This document shows positions 16,846 to 25,675 of a stretch of 64,000 nt of DNA, in pieces. The notes below the pieces were generated by a model. The model was not told where the DNA came from. It did not search any database and saw only the letters and a list, made by a program, of their open reading frames with translations. The stretch spans positions 1 through 64,000 of the forward strand of contig NZ_SMFN01000004.1 of the NCBI RefSeq assembly GCF_004349135.1. The letters are read 5' to 3'. The position numbers were made by a program, and so were the translations under genes. The stretch comes from Flavobacterium sandaracinum. GTDB taxonomy: Bacteria > Bacteroidota > Bacteroidia > Flavobacteriales > Flavobacteriaceae. How positions within the stretch are numbered: the stretch's first letter is position 1; each line of letters starts with the position of its first letter.

Positions 16846-17820
16846 ATGATTATAATTCCACACAAAACTAAGCAATTCCTTGTACTTCTTATCAAACTTT
16901 TGATTGTCGGCGGTGCGTTTTATTTTATTTACAATCAATTGGCCAATAACGACAAACTGGATTGGCAGAAATTCATTGTTTTATTTCAAAAAAATCAATC
17001 CGTTGGCGGAATCGCGTTTATTTTGTTATTGAGTGTTTTGAATCGGTTTTTTGAAATATTGAAATGGCAAAATTTGGTCGAATTTATCCATAAAATCTCT
17101 TTGGGAGAAGCAACTAAACAAGTTCTAGGAGCATTAACCGCTGGACTTTTTACACCGAATGGAGTTGGAGAATATGCTGGAAAAGCCTTGTTTTTTGATA
17201 AATCAAATGCTAAAAAAGTGATTTTCCTGAACCTGATTTGCAACGGAATCCAAATGGTATTGACCGTTATTTTTGGAATTTTCGGGTTGTTGTATTTCAA
17301 TGCGCAGTACAATGTAATTACTACAAAAACGGTAGCGCTGCTTTTTGGAATCCTAATACTCCTTTTCATTGTTTTATTTTCGGTCAAAAAAATCACAATA
17401 AAAGGGTATTCCATCGCGAAATTGATTCATAAAATTAATGAAGTCTCAAAACGAATTCATCAAAAAAATATTTTTTTAGGTATTTGCCGGTATTTAGTTT
17501 TTTCGCATCAATACTACTTTTTGTTTTTAGCTTTTGATGTTGACTTGCCTTATTTAACTCTTATGGCAGCGATTACAAGCGTATATTTTTTAGCATCCTC
17601 CTTACCTACTTTTCAATTTTTGGACTTTGCCGTAAAAGGAAGTGTTGCGGTTTATTTCTTTGGAATTTTAGGTGTAAACGAATGGATTGTAATTTTCATT
17701 TCGACTTTGATGTGGTTTTTGAATGTGGTTTTACCGGTGATAATTGGCACTTATTATGTATTGAATTTTAAAATCGGCTCCCCAACCCTCTCCAAAGGAG
17801 AGGGAGACGAAACTTTATAA
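16846..17820 (+). CDS. Flippase-like integral membrane protein (LPG synthase TM/UPF0104 family)
   Basis: The 324-residue protein is almost entirely hydrophobic, with about eight membrane helices, and matches the lysylphosphatidylglycerol synthase transmembrane (flippase-like) family. Family-like features are the GGAFYFIYNQL start, LTAGLFTPNGVGEYAGKALFF (about 92-112) and the C-terminal STLMWFLNVVLPVIIGTYYVL. The catalytic MprF domain is absent, so a lipid or polyprenyl-linked transport role is likely. The last 12 residues (GSPTLSKGEGDETL) are translated from a family C repeat (17776-17806) and are probably not functional. A GT2 gene follows after 7 nt. Confidence 0.82.
   Translation: MIIIPHKTKQFLVLLIKLLIVGGAFYFIYNQLANNDKLDWQKFIVLFQKNQSVGGIAFILLLSVLNRFFEILKWQNLVEFIHKISLGEATKQVLGALTAGLFTPNGVGEYAGKALFFDKSNAKKVIFLNLICNGIQMVLTVIFGIFGLLYFNAQYNVITTKTVALLFGILILLFIVLFSVKKITIKGYSIAKLIHKINEVSKRIHQKNIFLGICRYLVFSHQYYFLFLAFDVDLPYLTLMAAITSVYFLASSLPTFQFLDFAVKGSVAVYFFGILGVNEWIVIFISTLMWFLNVVLPVIIGTYYVLNFKIGSPTLSKGEGDETL
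17776..17806. repeat. Family C GC-rich hairpin inside the 3' end of a gene
   Basis: GGCTCCCCAACCCTCTCC is followed by AAAGGAGAGGGAG, so CCCTCTCC pairs with GGAGAGGG. It supplies the C-terminal codons of the flippase-like protein. Related sequences occur at 33835-33868 and 37285-37310. Confidence 0.7.
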
Positions 17821-17827
17821 AATAATT

Positions 17828-18928
17828 ATGATTACAGTTGTTCTATACATCATAATCCTCTTTTATTGCTTGGCGATAATTGTCCTGATTTATGGCTTCA
17901 CCAAAGTGAACACAATTCCATATACTGGGGTAAAGCCAAAAACAAAATTCTCAATTATCGTTCCTTTCCGAAATGAAGCCGAAAACCTGCCCGTTTTATT
18001 AGCCAGTTTATCGGAGTTGAATTATCCGATGGAATTGTTTGAAGTGATTTTAGTCGATGACGATTCTGAGAAAAAGTTCAAATTTCAAAGTTTAAAGTTT
18101 AGAATTTCGGTTATAAATAACATTCGGATTTCAAATTCGCCCAAGAAAGATGCGATTGTAACCGCGATGCAAATGGTAAATACGAATTGGATTATCACCA
18201 CCGATGCCGATTGCACTTTCAATGCAAACTGGTTATTGATATTAGACAATTACATTCAGCTTCATGATGTTGCGATGATTGCCGGCGCAGTAACGTATGA
18301 TTGTGACAATTCATTTCTACATCATTTTCAGCAATTGGATTTGGCGAGTTTACAAGGTGCAACCATTGGGAGTTTTGGAATAAACAAAGGATTTATGTGT
18401 AATGGTGCCAACTTTGCGTATACTAAATCCTTTTTTCAAGAGCTTAACGGTTTCGAGGGAAATGACAAAATTGCCAGTGGCGATGATGTTTTCCTGTTGC
18501 AAAAAGCGATTGCAAAATCTCCTGAAGATGTTCACTATCTAAAATCTGAAAATAATATAGTCATCACAAAACCATTGAATGATTGGAAATCGTTATTTCA
18601 TCAACGCGTCCGTTGGGCATCTAAAACAAGTTCGTATCAAGGTACTTTCGGGAAAGGATTGGGGCTGTTCGTTTTTACAGGAAATCTGAGTTGGCTTTTG
18701 ATTCTTGGCTGTTGCTTCTTGGGCTTAACTGCTTTTCAAAACTTCTTTATACTATATGTTTTAAAATTTTCTGTTGACACCATTTTAATTTACAAAACGA
18801 ATCAATTTTTAACCAAGACCAAAATACAGTATTTGATTTTAAGCAGTTTGTTGTATCCTTTTTTTAGTGTGAGCGTGGCTTTGTATTCGTTGTTTGGAAA
18901 ATACGAATGGAAAGGGAGAAGATTTTAG
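17828..18928 (+). CDS. Family 2 glycosyltransferase, processive type
   Basis: The 366-residue protein has an N-terminal membrane helix, then the GT2 GT-A fold: FSIIVPFRNEAENLPVLL (about 38-55), VILVDDDSE and TTDADCTFNANWL (the DxD-type site). HQRVRWASK further on is the Q/RxxRW motif of membrane-bound GT2 enzymes, and two or three helices follow at the C-terminus. It probably adds sugars to a lipid or polymer at the inner membrane. It lies 7 nt after the flippase-like gene, so glycosylation and transport of a lipid-linked product may be coupled; this is inference. Confidence 0.88.
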   Translation: MITVVLYIIILFYCLAIIVLIYGFTKVNTIPYTGVKPKTKFSIIVPFRNEAENLPVLLASLSELNYPMELFEVILVDDDSEKKFKFQSLKFRISVINNIRISNSPKKDAIVTAMQMVNTNWIITTDADCTFNANWLLILDNYIQLHDVAMIAGAVTYDCDNSFLHHFQQLDLASLQGATIGSFGINKGFMCNGANFAYTKSFFQELNGFEGNDKIASGDDVFLLQKAIAKSPEDVHYLKSENNIVITKPLNDWKSLFHQRVRWASKTSSYQGTFGKGLGLFVFTGNLSWLLILGCCFLGLTAFQNFFILYVLKFSVDTILIYKTNQFLTKTKIQYLILSSLLYPFFSVSVALYSLFGKYEWKGRRF

Positions 18929-18935
18929 ATTGCAC

Positions 18936-19022
18936 TAAAACCCTATCCCAGATGGAAACGGCATCCTTTTTCTTTTTTCTTTAAAAAGAAAAAGATACAG
19001 TGAACAGCTGGAAATAGCTCCA
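18936..19022. repeat. Interspersed hairpin repeat B
   Basis: The unit contains CCTATCCCAGATGGAAACGGCATC, then CTTTTTCTTTTT paired with AAAAAGAAAAAG around a TCTTT-like loop, then GATACAGTGAACAGCTGGAAATAGCTCC. Its frame (GAT-GAAACGG-ATC-CTTT / AAAGAT-CAG-GA-AGC) parallels repeat A at 1335 and 2233. The stem may also end the GT2 transcript. Confidence 0.7.
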
Positions 19023-19029
19023 AAAAAAT

Positions 19030-19506
19030 CTACTCTACTTTTAGAATAACCGGAAGTATAAATTGAGTTTTTACTGGAATTCCGCGTTTGATGGCTGGAT
19101 TTATTTTTGGGAAATCGACCAAACGGGCTTTTAAAATACTATCAATTTTTATCGTGTCATAGGCGACCGAATCTTTGGGGAATTGCGGCTCGAATTGCAT
19201 CGTTGCGTTTGGAAAAACAGTGACCTTTACTTCAATCGTATCCAGTTCAGGGTAGAGAACCGACAGCGTATCAACACTTAACTTTTCTTGAATCAACTGC
19301 GTTAAAACCTCAAAAAAACACTGCTGGCGTTGCTTTTTATCTTCAATTTTTTCACAATCTACTACTGATGGGTATTCATCGACTTCTTTCCAGTTGATGG
19401 ATTTCAGTTCCTTTTGTAACAATTCCTTTTCCGAAGGTATTTGCTTGTCAATGTATTGACAGGAATTAAAAAATATAAATACTAAAAAGAGGTAATATTG
19501 CTTCAA
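19030..19506 (-). CDS. Putative lipoprotein with TonB-C-like region, hypothetical
   Basis: Starting from TTG at 19506 the product begins MKQYYLFLVFIFFNSC, a compact lipoprotein signal with Cys16, which is more convincing than the longer TTG start at 19548. The 158-residue protein has an acidic, Gln/Lys-rich middle (KKQRQQCFFEVLTQLI). Its last third (VKVTVFPNATMQFEPQFPKDS, then FPKINPAIKRGIPVKTQFILPVILKVE) resembles the C-terminal domain of TonB-like energy transducers. Its function is unknown. It follows another small secreted protein gene by 42 nt on the same strand. Confidence 0.6.
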   Translation of the reverse strand: MKQYYLFLVFIFFNSCQYIDKQIPSEKELLQKELKSINWKEVDEYPSVVDCEKIEDKKQRQQCFFEVLTQLIQEKLSVDTLSVLYPELDTIEVKVTVFPNATMQFEPQFPKDSVAYDTIKIDSILKARLVDFPKINPAIKRGIPVKTQFILPVILKVE

Positions 19507-19548
19507 GGTTTTGTTTTTGGATTGAACTAATATGCTATAAAAATACAA

Positions 19549-19929
19549 TTATTTTTTTTGAGATGCTTTCGAAAACAAATAATCTTCATAGTTCTCCGCA
19601 AACCATTTCTTTTTGTTTTCGGCCGCAATTTGTTTTTGATCTGGATACAAAGCTGCCAATCGATCTGAAAAAGCAGCAATTTGAATCGTGTAGGTATAGA
19701 ATTCCTGCTTTGTCAAAACTAAATTTGGGTTTGATTTTTTATCAAAAAACTCAAAAAAAAGTGCATCAAACTCTTTCAAGGAAAAATTCAATACTTTTAC
19801 TCTGTTTTCATTGTAAATAGTCTCTTTCAAAAACTTATCATTTTCGCCTACTGTTTTCTCTTGCCCGTTTGCCGACCAAAAAGAAAGAGTAAAAAAGAGC
19901 AGTACTGAAAATAGTTGTATTAATTTCAT
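19549..19929 (-). CDS. Small secreted protein, hypothetical
   Basis: The 126-residue protein has a signal peptide (MKLIQLFSVLLFFTLSFWSANGQ) and a charged, helical mature part rich in Lys, Phe and Asn, with DALFFEFFDKKSN and FAENYEDYLFSKASQKK. I do not recognise the family. It precedes the putative lipoprotein gene and probably shares its transcript. The mature protein has no Cys and no obvious repeats. Confidence 0.6.
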   Translation of the reverse strand: MKLIQLFSVLLFFTLSFWSANGQEKTVGENDKFLKETIYNENRVKVLNFSLKEFDALFFEFFDKKSNPNLVLTKQEFYTYTIQIAAFSDRLAALYPDQKQIAAENKKKWFAENYEDYLFSKASQKK

Positions 19930-19989
19930 CTTATTTGTTAGCTAAATACGTTTTGCTTTTGTGTTTTCAAAATTACTAAAAATAAATTT

Positions 19990-20490
19990 ATGGATATCCT
20001 ACTTTTAATTCTTGGCTTTGCATGCATTATTACAGGTTTAATTGGCAGTTTTTTACCGGTTTTACCCGGGCCAAGTGTGAGCTGGATTGGGTTAGCACTA
20101 CTATATTTTACGAAGGCAGTTCCAGCTAATTATTGGATTTTAGGAATCGCGCTATTAATTACAGTTGTAATTTCTGTTTTAGATTACGTGATTCCGGCTA
20201 AAGGAACCAAGAGATTTGGTGGAAGTTCGTACGGAATTTGGGGAACAAACATAGGCTTGGTGATAGGGATTATTGCTCCTGTACCATTTGGCTTCCTCAT
20301 AGGACCGTTTCTTGGTGCGCTAATAGGTGAACTTATATATGATTTCAAAGATCACAACCGCGCTTTGAAAGCAGCTGCAGGTTCATTTGTAGGTTTTCTA
20401 GCTTCCAGTTTTATGAAATTTATAGTTTGCATGATGTATTTGGGATTGTTTATGTGGATTGTTTGGGACTATAAATCTGAACTGTTTTAA
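19990..20490 (+). CDS. DUF456 domain-containing membrane protein
   Basis: The 166-residue protein fits DUF456: LLILGFACIITGLIGSFLPVLPGPSVSWIGLALLY at the start, then a second pair of helices, DYVIPAKGTKRFGGSSYGIWGTNIGLVIGI in the middle, and GPFLGALIGELIYD followed by a final helix. Glycine-rich helices with conserved Pro-Gly pairs are typical. The function is unknown. It is divergent from the secreted protein gene at 19549 and appears monocistronic. Confidence 0.88.
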   Translation: MDILLLILGFACIITGLIGSFLPVLPGPSVSWIGLALLYFTKAVPANYWILGIALLITVVISVLDYVIPAKGTKRFGGSSYGIWGTNIGLVIGIIAPVPFGFLIGPFLGALIGELIYDFKDHNRALKAAAGSFVGFLASSFMKFIVCMMYLGLFMWIVWDYKSELF

Positions 20491-20948
20491 CAGCTTATAA
20501 AAAGGGAGGTGTCACTATTTATAAGGAGACAAAAGTTTCCTTACCTACTTTGTTTTTAGTCCATTTGTGATAAAAGCAAATTGAAGATTACTATTTTAAT
20601 CGTGCAAAATATTATTTATCAGAAAATACAGGGGAAATTATCAATTATGATAGAATGATTTCCTTTTTTTGGAAGCAAGATTGAATTTAATGCTAATTTA
20701 GATGAATATTAAATTGGCTTTAACAACTAAAATAACGAAGATAATATTTGAACTTTGACCACAGCAACTTGCTATCCTTTGCTTTTTTTAAATTTGAACA
20801 ATTAAAAAAGAAGATGTAATTTATCTGTAAAATGATACTTATAGCAAATTAAGATACAATTGGTTTTATCCAAAAATTTAAATTATCGTGCGATACGATT
20901 TTTAATTTTCAAAAAAATCAATTAAATTTATATAAATACGGAAAAACT
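20491..20948. other. Gene-free stretch with a possible gene relic
   Basis: No intact gene is present. At 20574-20684 a plus-strand frame without a start reads as a protein-like segment (DYYFNRAKYYLSENTGEI, then INYDRMISFFWKQD) and ends at TGA. Composition suggests the remnant of a coding sequence. The rest is AT-rich without clear signals. Confidence 0.4.
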
Positions 20949-21878
20949 ATGCATCAACTTCACAATTGCCCCATTTGCAACTCACGGGCTATTAATTCAT
21001 TTATTCAAACAACAGCTCAGATGCATTCAAGCAACGAGTTATTTAATTTTGATCAGTGTGCCAAATGTCAACTGGTTTTCTTAAACCCAAGAGTTGAATT
21101 AGACGAATTAAAAAACTACTACACTTCGCATTACCTGCCTTACAGGGGTTCTGAAGCGTGGGGGAAATTTGAAAAATTAGTTGAAGGAAGCCAGCAAAAG
21201 TTAGATTTAAAACGAGTGCAGCGGGTAAGAGATGCTCATTTCATATCATCAGAGTCGTTAATTTTGGATGTTGGTTGTGGTAAACCATCTTTTTTGAAAG
21301 CGTGTCAGCAAAAGTTACATTGCCAAACAATGGGGATTGACTTTAGCGACGAAGGATGGAAAGAGCAAGAGGCCAGCTTTGAAGGATTAGATTTGCGAGT
21401 AGCAGAAATTAAAGAGTTACCAAGTAATTTGCACCCCGATGTTATCACGATGTGGCATTATCTGGAGCACGACTACACTCCATTAGAAAATCTTACCTAT
21501 TTAAAATCTATTGCGAAACCATCTACAACACTTGTTATTGAAATTCCCAATTTCGATTCTGCCAGTAGAAAAAAATACAACAAAAATTGGGCTGGTTGGC
21601 ACACACCGCGTCATATTTCATTATTTTCTCCGAACAACATAGAAATGTTACTTAATAAAAGTGGATGGAAAGTCACCAAACTGTTAACTCATGGCACCAT
21701 GGATCCTTACCTGCTCTATTGGATGAGTGAAATGGAAAAAAAGGGAATACAGTGGGATAAAAATATGGAAGACGAATTTTGGAATTTCATGGTTGGAATG
21801 GTACAATTCATGCCCAAAAAATGGATGGAAAAAAAATCATCTCTCGGCATTATGACCGTAATTGCAACCCCAAATTAA
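20949..21878 (+). CDS. Class I SAM-dependent methyltransferase with N-terminal zinc-ribbon-like motif
   Basis: The 309-residue protein opens with a four-Cys motif (CPICNS ... CAKC, residues 8-40) followed by LVFLNPRVELDELKNYY, a layout seen in methyltransferases acting on sugars or polyketide-like acceptors. The SAM-binding motif I is ILDVGCGKPSFLKAC (about 104-118), and the second half has VITMWHYLEHDYTPLENL and GWHTPRHISLFSP. The acceptor is unknown. It ends 7 nt before the stop of the convergent crtA-like gene; membership in the carotenoid cluster is possible but not shown. Confidence 0.82.
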   Translation: MHQLHNCPICNSRAINSFIQTTAQMHSSNELFNFDQCAKCQLVFLNPRVELDELKNYYTSHYLPYRGSEAWGKFEKLVEGSQQKLDLKRVQRVRDAHFISSESLILDVGCGKPSFLKACQQKLHCQTMGIDFSDEGWKEQEASFEGLDLRVAEIKELPSNLHPDVITMWHYLEHDYTPLENLTYLKSIAKPSTTLVIEIPNFDSASRKKYNKNWAGWHTPRHISLFSPNNIEMLLNKSGWKVTKLLTHGTMDPYLLYWMSEMEKKGIQWDKNMEDEFWNFMVGMVQFMPKKWMEKKSSLGIMTVIATPN

Positions 21879-21884
21879 CGAATT

Positions 21885-22586
21885 TTATAAACTTAAAAGA
21901 TCTTTCCCTTCCCAAGTTCCAGATGATTTATAGGGTTGAAACCTAGAAAAAAGTTCTTCTGAATACCATTCATATTGGCGTGTTTTCTTAATAGCTTCTT
22001 GATGTTGCTTGCTTTTATAGGCAAATTGTTTTACCGAGTCAAAATCCTTCCACAAACTGAAAGTTGCCATTTGAATAATGGGAACCTCGCCTACACCTTT
22101 AGTGTAGATCAAGCCTTCATTTCCGTCTAAACCCTCTTCAGAAGTGGGAACGTATTTCCAAAACTTTATAAGCCAGTTCCATTTTATAGTTGCTCGAGTA
22201 ATAATTGCAATTGGTAAATTTTGTTCTAGTTCCGCCCCTTTTTCAAAAGGATTTTTGCCAACCCAAGTCCCAACTGCTGAAATATTTTTCATGTAAAGTG
22301 TATATAGTTCCGCTGTATGTTCCTTATACTGTTTCATCAAATCAGAAGATGTAAAAAAGGTTTGGGCTGCTTCTTCTGATTCCCAAACTTGTAGTAAACA
22401 ATATACAGACCAATCAGGCAAAGGGTTGAAACCTCTTCCTTTTCCACTGCCCATCAATCTGTAGAAAGTCAAACCATTTACTTTTTTTAAATCTTTATTA
22501 GCGAATTGCATCATACCAAAGCCCCAAGCTTTATCGCTAAACGAAGCATATCTAAAAAAGGTAATTGTACTAATTTGTTTGCTCAT
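21885..22586 (-). CDS. CrtA-like spheroidene monooxygenase family protein
   Basis: The 233-residue protein resembles the spheroidene monooxygenase (CrtA) family, which adds keto groups at C-2 of acyclic carotenoid ends in an O2-dependent reaction. Family-like parts are ITFFRYASFSDKAWGFGMMQF at the start, MGSGKGRGFNPLPDWSVY at about 46-63, and KWNWLIKFWKYVP followed by EGLIYTKGVGEVP. I chose ATG at 22586, because the extra codons upstream begin with TTG. It is the last gene of the leftward carotenoid run, 77 nt after cruF. The actual oxidised position in this organism is inferred only. Confidence 0.75.
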   Translation of the reverse strand: MSKQISTITFFRYASFSDKAWGFGMMQFANKDLKKVNGLTFYRLMGSGKGRGFNPLPDWSVYCLLQVWESEEAAQTFFTSSDLMKQYKEHTAELYTLYMKNISAVGTWVGKNPFEKGAELEQNLPIAIITRATIKWNWLIKFWKYVPTSEEGLDGNEGLIYTKGVGEVPIIQMATFSLWKDFDSVKQFAYKSKQHQEAIKKTRQYEWYSEELFSRFQPYKSSGTWEGKDLLSL

Positions 22587-22662
22587 GATCAAATAATTTC
22601 TAATTAATTATAGTTAAAAGTTAGGAATATAGGTTGCAAATACTTTTTTTTCGACACTTGAT

Positions 22663-23304
22663 TTAAGTGATTGAAAAATACAATGCGACAAAAAAGACAA
22701 ATTGTGCAAGTAGAATAACAGCGCTAATTTTAGGATTTATTGTAGGACGAAATAAGTAAATCAACCCGTGAATAAAACTACTGGTTGCAAACCACATCAC
22801 GTAGTTTTGAAATGGAACTACACTATTCTCCCAACTCCAAAAACCCAATTTCATAGCAACCGGTTCAATGAAAAAATCCAAGGCAGTCATTATCATAGAA
22901 GGAAAAATGACAAGTAAAAACGGCTTTTTAGTAAAATACTGAACAACCCCATAAGAACTTAATGACAAAAACAGCCAATTGACACCAATCACTAAAGGGG
23001 TTTCAAAAACTTTAATTCCAAATAAATCACCATACGAATAGCTACCAAATAACACGCCTGTTGCTACTCCAACTGCCTCAACTGTAAATCCTATCAAAAA
23101 AATTAGCACCGATAGGATTAAAAACTTTTTACTAAAATCATTATTAACTTTGTAAAAAACAAATAGTGTTAGTAGTAAGTTAAGAGGTGTGAGCGGCAAA
23201 AAGAAATTTTTATATTCTTGCAGCGCTATTCCGAGTGTTCCAAAAAAATAGAACAAGAGCAAAATTCCAATCCAACGATTTTCTATTGATATGGTTTTTA
23301 TCAT
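22663..23304 (-). CDS. cruF: Carotenoid 1'-hydratase (CruF-like, DUF422)
   Basis: The 213-residue integral membrane protein has seven to eight helices and the CruF/carotenoid biosynthesis family pattern. Seen are FFGTLGIALQEYKNFFLPLTPLN, GFTVEAVGVATGVLFGSYSYGD, GVNWLFLSLSSYGVVQ and MTALDFFIEPVAMKLGFWSW with conserved acidic residues. CruF hydrates the acyclic end of gamma-carotene-type precursors at C-1'. Its ATG overlaps the crtD-like stop (ATGA, 23301-23304), showing translational coupling. Confidence 0.82.
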   Translation of the reverse strand: MIKTISIENRWIGILLLFYFFGTLGIALQEYKNFFLPLTPLNLLLTLFVFYKVNNDFSKKFLILSVLIFLIGFTVEAVGVATGVLFGSYSYGDLFGIKVFETPLVIGVNWLFLSLSSYGVVQYFTKKPFLLVIFPSMIMTALDFFIEPVAMKLGFWSWENSVVPFQNYVMWFATSSFIHGLIYLFRPTINPKISAVILLAQFVFFVALYFSIT

Positions 23305-24761
23305 TTTACGAGTTTATCAATAATTTTTGCGGACAATAAGGCCAAAGGAATTCCACCACCTGGATGTACACTACCACCACAAAAAAACAGATTCTTGTAC
23401 TGCGAAGAAAAATTCTTGTGGCGAAAGAAAGCGGCAAACCTATTGTTGCTAGATGTCCCGTATAGCGATCCTTTATACGAATGTGTTTTATCTTGTATGA
23501 GTTGTGGAGTTAATTGTTGTTCAAATTGGATCAAATCCTCTATACTTTCACCCAAATTTCTTGAAATTTTGGTTAAAATATTTTTTCTAGCTTCGGCAAT
23601 TAAACCATCCCAATCTTGACCGTAAACGGACGGGACATTAATCATTACAAACCAGTTTTCTTTTCCTTTGGGAGCATCTCCTTCATTTTTTTTACTAGTA
23701 ATATTGATATAAATAGTGGGATCTTCGTAGATCGTTTTTGTTTCAAAAATATGATCAAATTCGGCTTTATAATCTTCTGTAAACATAATGTTATGCACAT
23801 CCAATTGCGGAAATTCTTTATTAACTCCCCAATAAAAAATAAGAGCAGAACTCGATCGTTCTTGTTTATCCACCTCTTTTAATTTTTTTGCAGAAGGAAT
23901 TAATTTTTCATAAACGGTATGAATATCAGCATTACATACGACTAGATCAGCAGCGTAAATACAAGAAGCTGTAGTAACACTTTTTGCCAAATTATTTTCA
24001 GTTCCAATCGCAATAACTTCTTGATTAAAATGAAAAGTAACACCAATTTCTTTGGCTAATTTTACTAAACTATTGGTAATCTCATGCATTCCGCCACGAG
24101 GTAAGTAAGCACCAAGACCAAACTCTAGATGCGGAATTATATTCAATATTCCTGGGGCTTTATATGGATTTGATCCATTATAGGTGGCATATCTGTTAAA
24201 CAACCGAATCGTTTTTGAATCGGAAAAGGTATTTTCATTGACCTGATTCATTGTATTAAAAATATTCAAAAACGGCATTTTTAAGATAGCCACTAAAGTC
24301 GAAAAAGAAAGAAATGAATTTATTTTATGAAGTGATTTGTTTAGAAATTGATCTTTAGTAGCGCCATAAATAAAGGCACTTTTATTTAGATGCTTTTTCA
24401 CTTTTTCAGCAGAATCAGTTGTTTTACGTTCCATTTCTGCTGCAAAAGCATCGATATCTGAACTTGCTATGATCTGTGTTCCATCCTCATAAAAATAATT
24501 ACATAAAACATCAAGTTGATCATAATTGAAATAATCCGAAGATTTTTTTCCCGAAAGATCAAAAAGCTCCGTAACTAAATTAGGCATTGTAAAAAGCGAA
24601 GGTCCAGCATCAAACCTAAAACCATTCCCACTAATTTGGGTTAGTTTTCCACCAGGATAAGAGTTTTTTTCAAGAACTTGAACAGCGTAACCCTTGTTTT
24701 GCAACCGAATTGCTGCGGCTAGTCCCGAAATTCCAGAACCAACAATGATTGCCTGCTTCAT
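23301..24761 (-). CDS. crtD: Phytoene desaturase family FAD oxidoreductase, probable 1-hydroxycarotenoid 3,4-desaturase (CrtD)
   Basis: The 486-residue protein has the FAD-binding start IVGSGISGLAAAIRLQNKGYAVQVLEKNSYPGG and RFDAGPSLFTMP, and ends with the CrtI-family signature FFCGGSVHPGGGIPLALLSAKI. CrtI-type enzymes desaturate carotenoids. Direct coupling to cruF, whose product makes 1-hydroxylated ends, points to CrtD rather than CrtI or CrtN; this is inference from context. Length is normal. It follows crtZ by about 150 nt in the same direction. Confidence 0.72.
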   Translation of the reverse strand: MKQAIIVGSGISGLAAAIRLQNKGYAVQVLEKNSYPGGKLTQISGNGFRFDAGPSLFTMPNLVTELFDLSGKKSSDYFNYDQLDVLCNYFYEDGTQIIASSDIDAFAAEMERKTTDSAEKVKKHLNKSAFIYGATKDQFLNKSLHKINSFLSFSTLVAILKMPFLNIFNTMNQVNENTFSDSKTIRLFNRYATYNGSNPYKAPGILNIIPHLEFGLGAYLPRGGMHEITNSLVKLAKEIGVTFHFNQEVIAIGTENNLAKSVTTASCIYAADLVVCNADIHTVYEKLIPSAKKLKEVDKQERSSSALIFYWGVNKEFPQLDVHNIMFTEDYKAEFDHIFETKTIYEDPTIYINITSKKNEGDAPKGKENWFVMINVPSVYGQDWDGLIAEARKNILTKISRNLGESIEDLIQFEQQLTPQLIQDKTHSYKGSLYGTSSNNRFAAFFRHKNFSSQYKNLFFCGGSVHPGGGIPLALLSAKIIDKLVK

Positions 24762-24912
24762 AAAGGTTTTGCTATTAAAAAAATGTCTATGTAAAAGATA
24801 GTTATTACGATTCGTTTTCGTGACTAAAAACTGCGGTTCTGTTGAAAATATTTATAGTTTAAAAGAAAAGCTAAGAAACATTTGTTAAGCACTATTTTAT
24901 AAACATCTCGTT

Positions 24913-25371
24913 TTAAACATTTACTTTTTTAAGCTCTTGTTTTAAAAATTTCCAGGGAACAATCAACATTCCAAAACATTCACCTTCCTCTTTTCCTCTA
25001 TGTTTATGATGCACTTTGTGCGCTCTACGAATCGCTTTTAAATAAACATTTTCAGTGTTTCTAAACCATTTAAATCTTTGATGAATAAAGACTTCGTGAA
25101 CTAAAAAATAAGCTAATCCATACGCTAATATACCAAAACCAATATACATCACTGTCCAATAACTGTACATTGAACCTAACATAATGCACAACCAAGATGG
25201 AATGGCATAAATTAGGAAAAAAGCATCGTTTTTTTCAAAAAAGACTTCCTTGTTGGGGGTATGATGATCAAAATGTAAATTCCATAAAAAACCATGCATT
25301 ACATATTTATGCGTAAGCCAAGCCATAAATTCCATTCCCCAAAAAGTTAAAAAAATAATTATAAAACCCAT
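24913..25371 (-). CDS. crtZ: Beta-carotene hydroxylase (CrtZ-type, fatty-acid hydroxylase superfamily)
   Basis: The 152-residue membrane enzyme hydroxylates beta-ionone rings (beta-carotene to zeaxanthin, or the ring end of saproxanthin). All four di-iron histidine clusters are present: HKYVMH (21-26), HFDHH (33-37), HEVFIH (92-97) and HKVHH (118-122). I chose ATG at 25371; the longer start at 25425 would read through a promoter-like element (25394-25422), and family members begin close to MGFIIIFLTFW. It heads the crtZ-crtD-cruF-crtA order. Confidence 0.88.
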   Translation of the reverse strand: MGFIIIFLTFWGMEFMAWLTHKYVMHGFLWNLHFDHHTPNKEVFFEKNDAFFLIYAIPSWLCIMLGSMYSYWTVMYIGFGILAYGLAYFLVHEVFIHQRFKWFRNTENVYLKAIRRAHKVHHKHRGKEEGECFGMLIVPWKFLKQELKKVNV

Positions 25372-25393
25372 ACCTATTAATTTTAAAATCAAA

Positions 25394-25422
25394 CAAAGAT
25401 TACATGCATTTTTTAGATTCAA
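25394..25422 (-). promoter_or_regulatory. Promoter-like element for crtZ
   Basis: On the minus strand TTG (25420-25422) is followed after 17 nt by TAATCTTTG (25394-25402), a one-base-longer version of TAnnTTTG. It lies about 23 nt before the ATG at 25371 and supports that start. Confidence 0.4.
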
Positions 25423-25675
25423 CAATCGATAAAACAGGATATGCTGTTATGATTATCGTTTTTTATAAGAAAGCTGTGAGTATTAAAATGGATTGTAAAG
25501 GTAAGAATTTAAAAAGATAATTTTAGCTAATCTAAGCTAGTATATTTGGATCAATCCTTAAAGTTTTAAGGAAATATTAAAATGTTGATTTTAAATTTTA
25601 GATTAATATACAAATGCGAAAGTATTGTTCTTGAACCGTTTCGTTATCATCCTTGATTATTAAAGTTCTTAAAAA

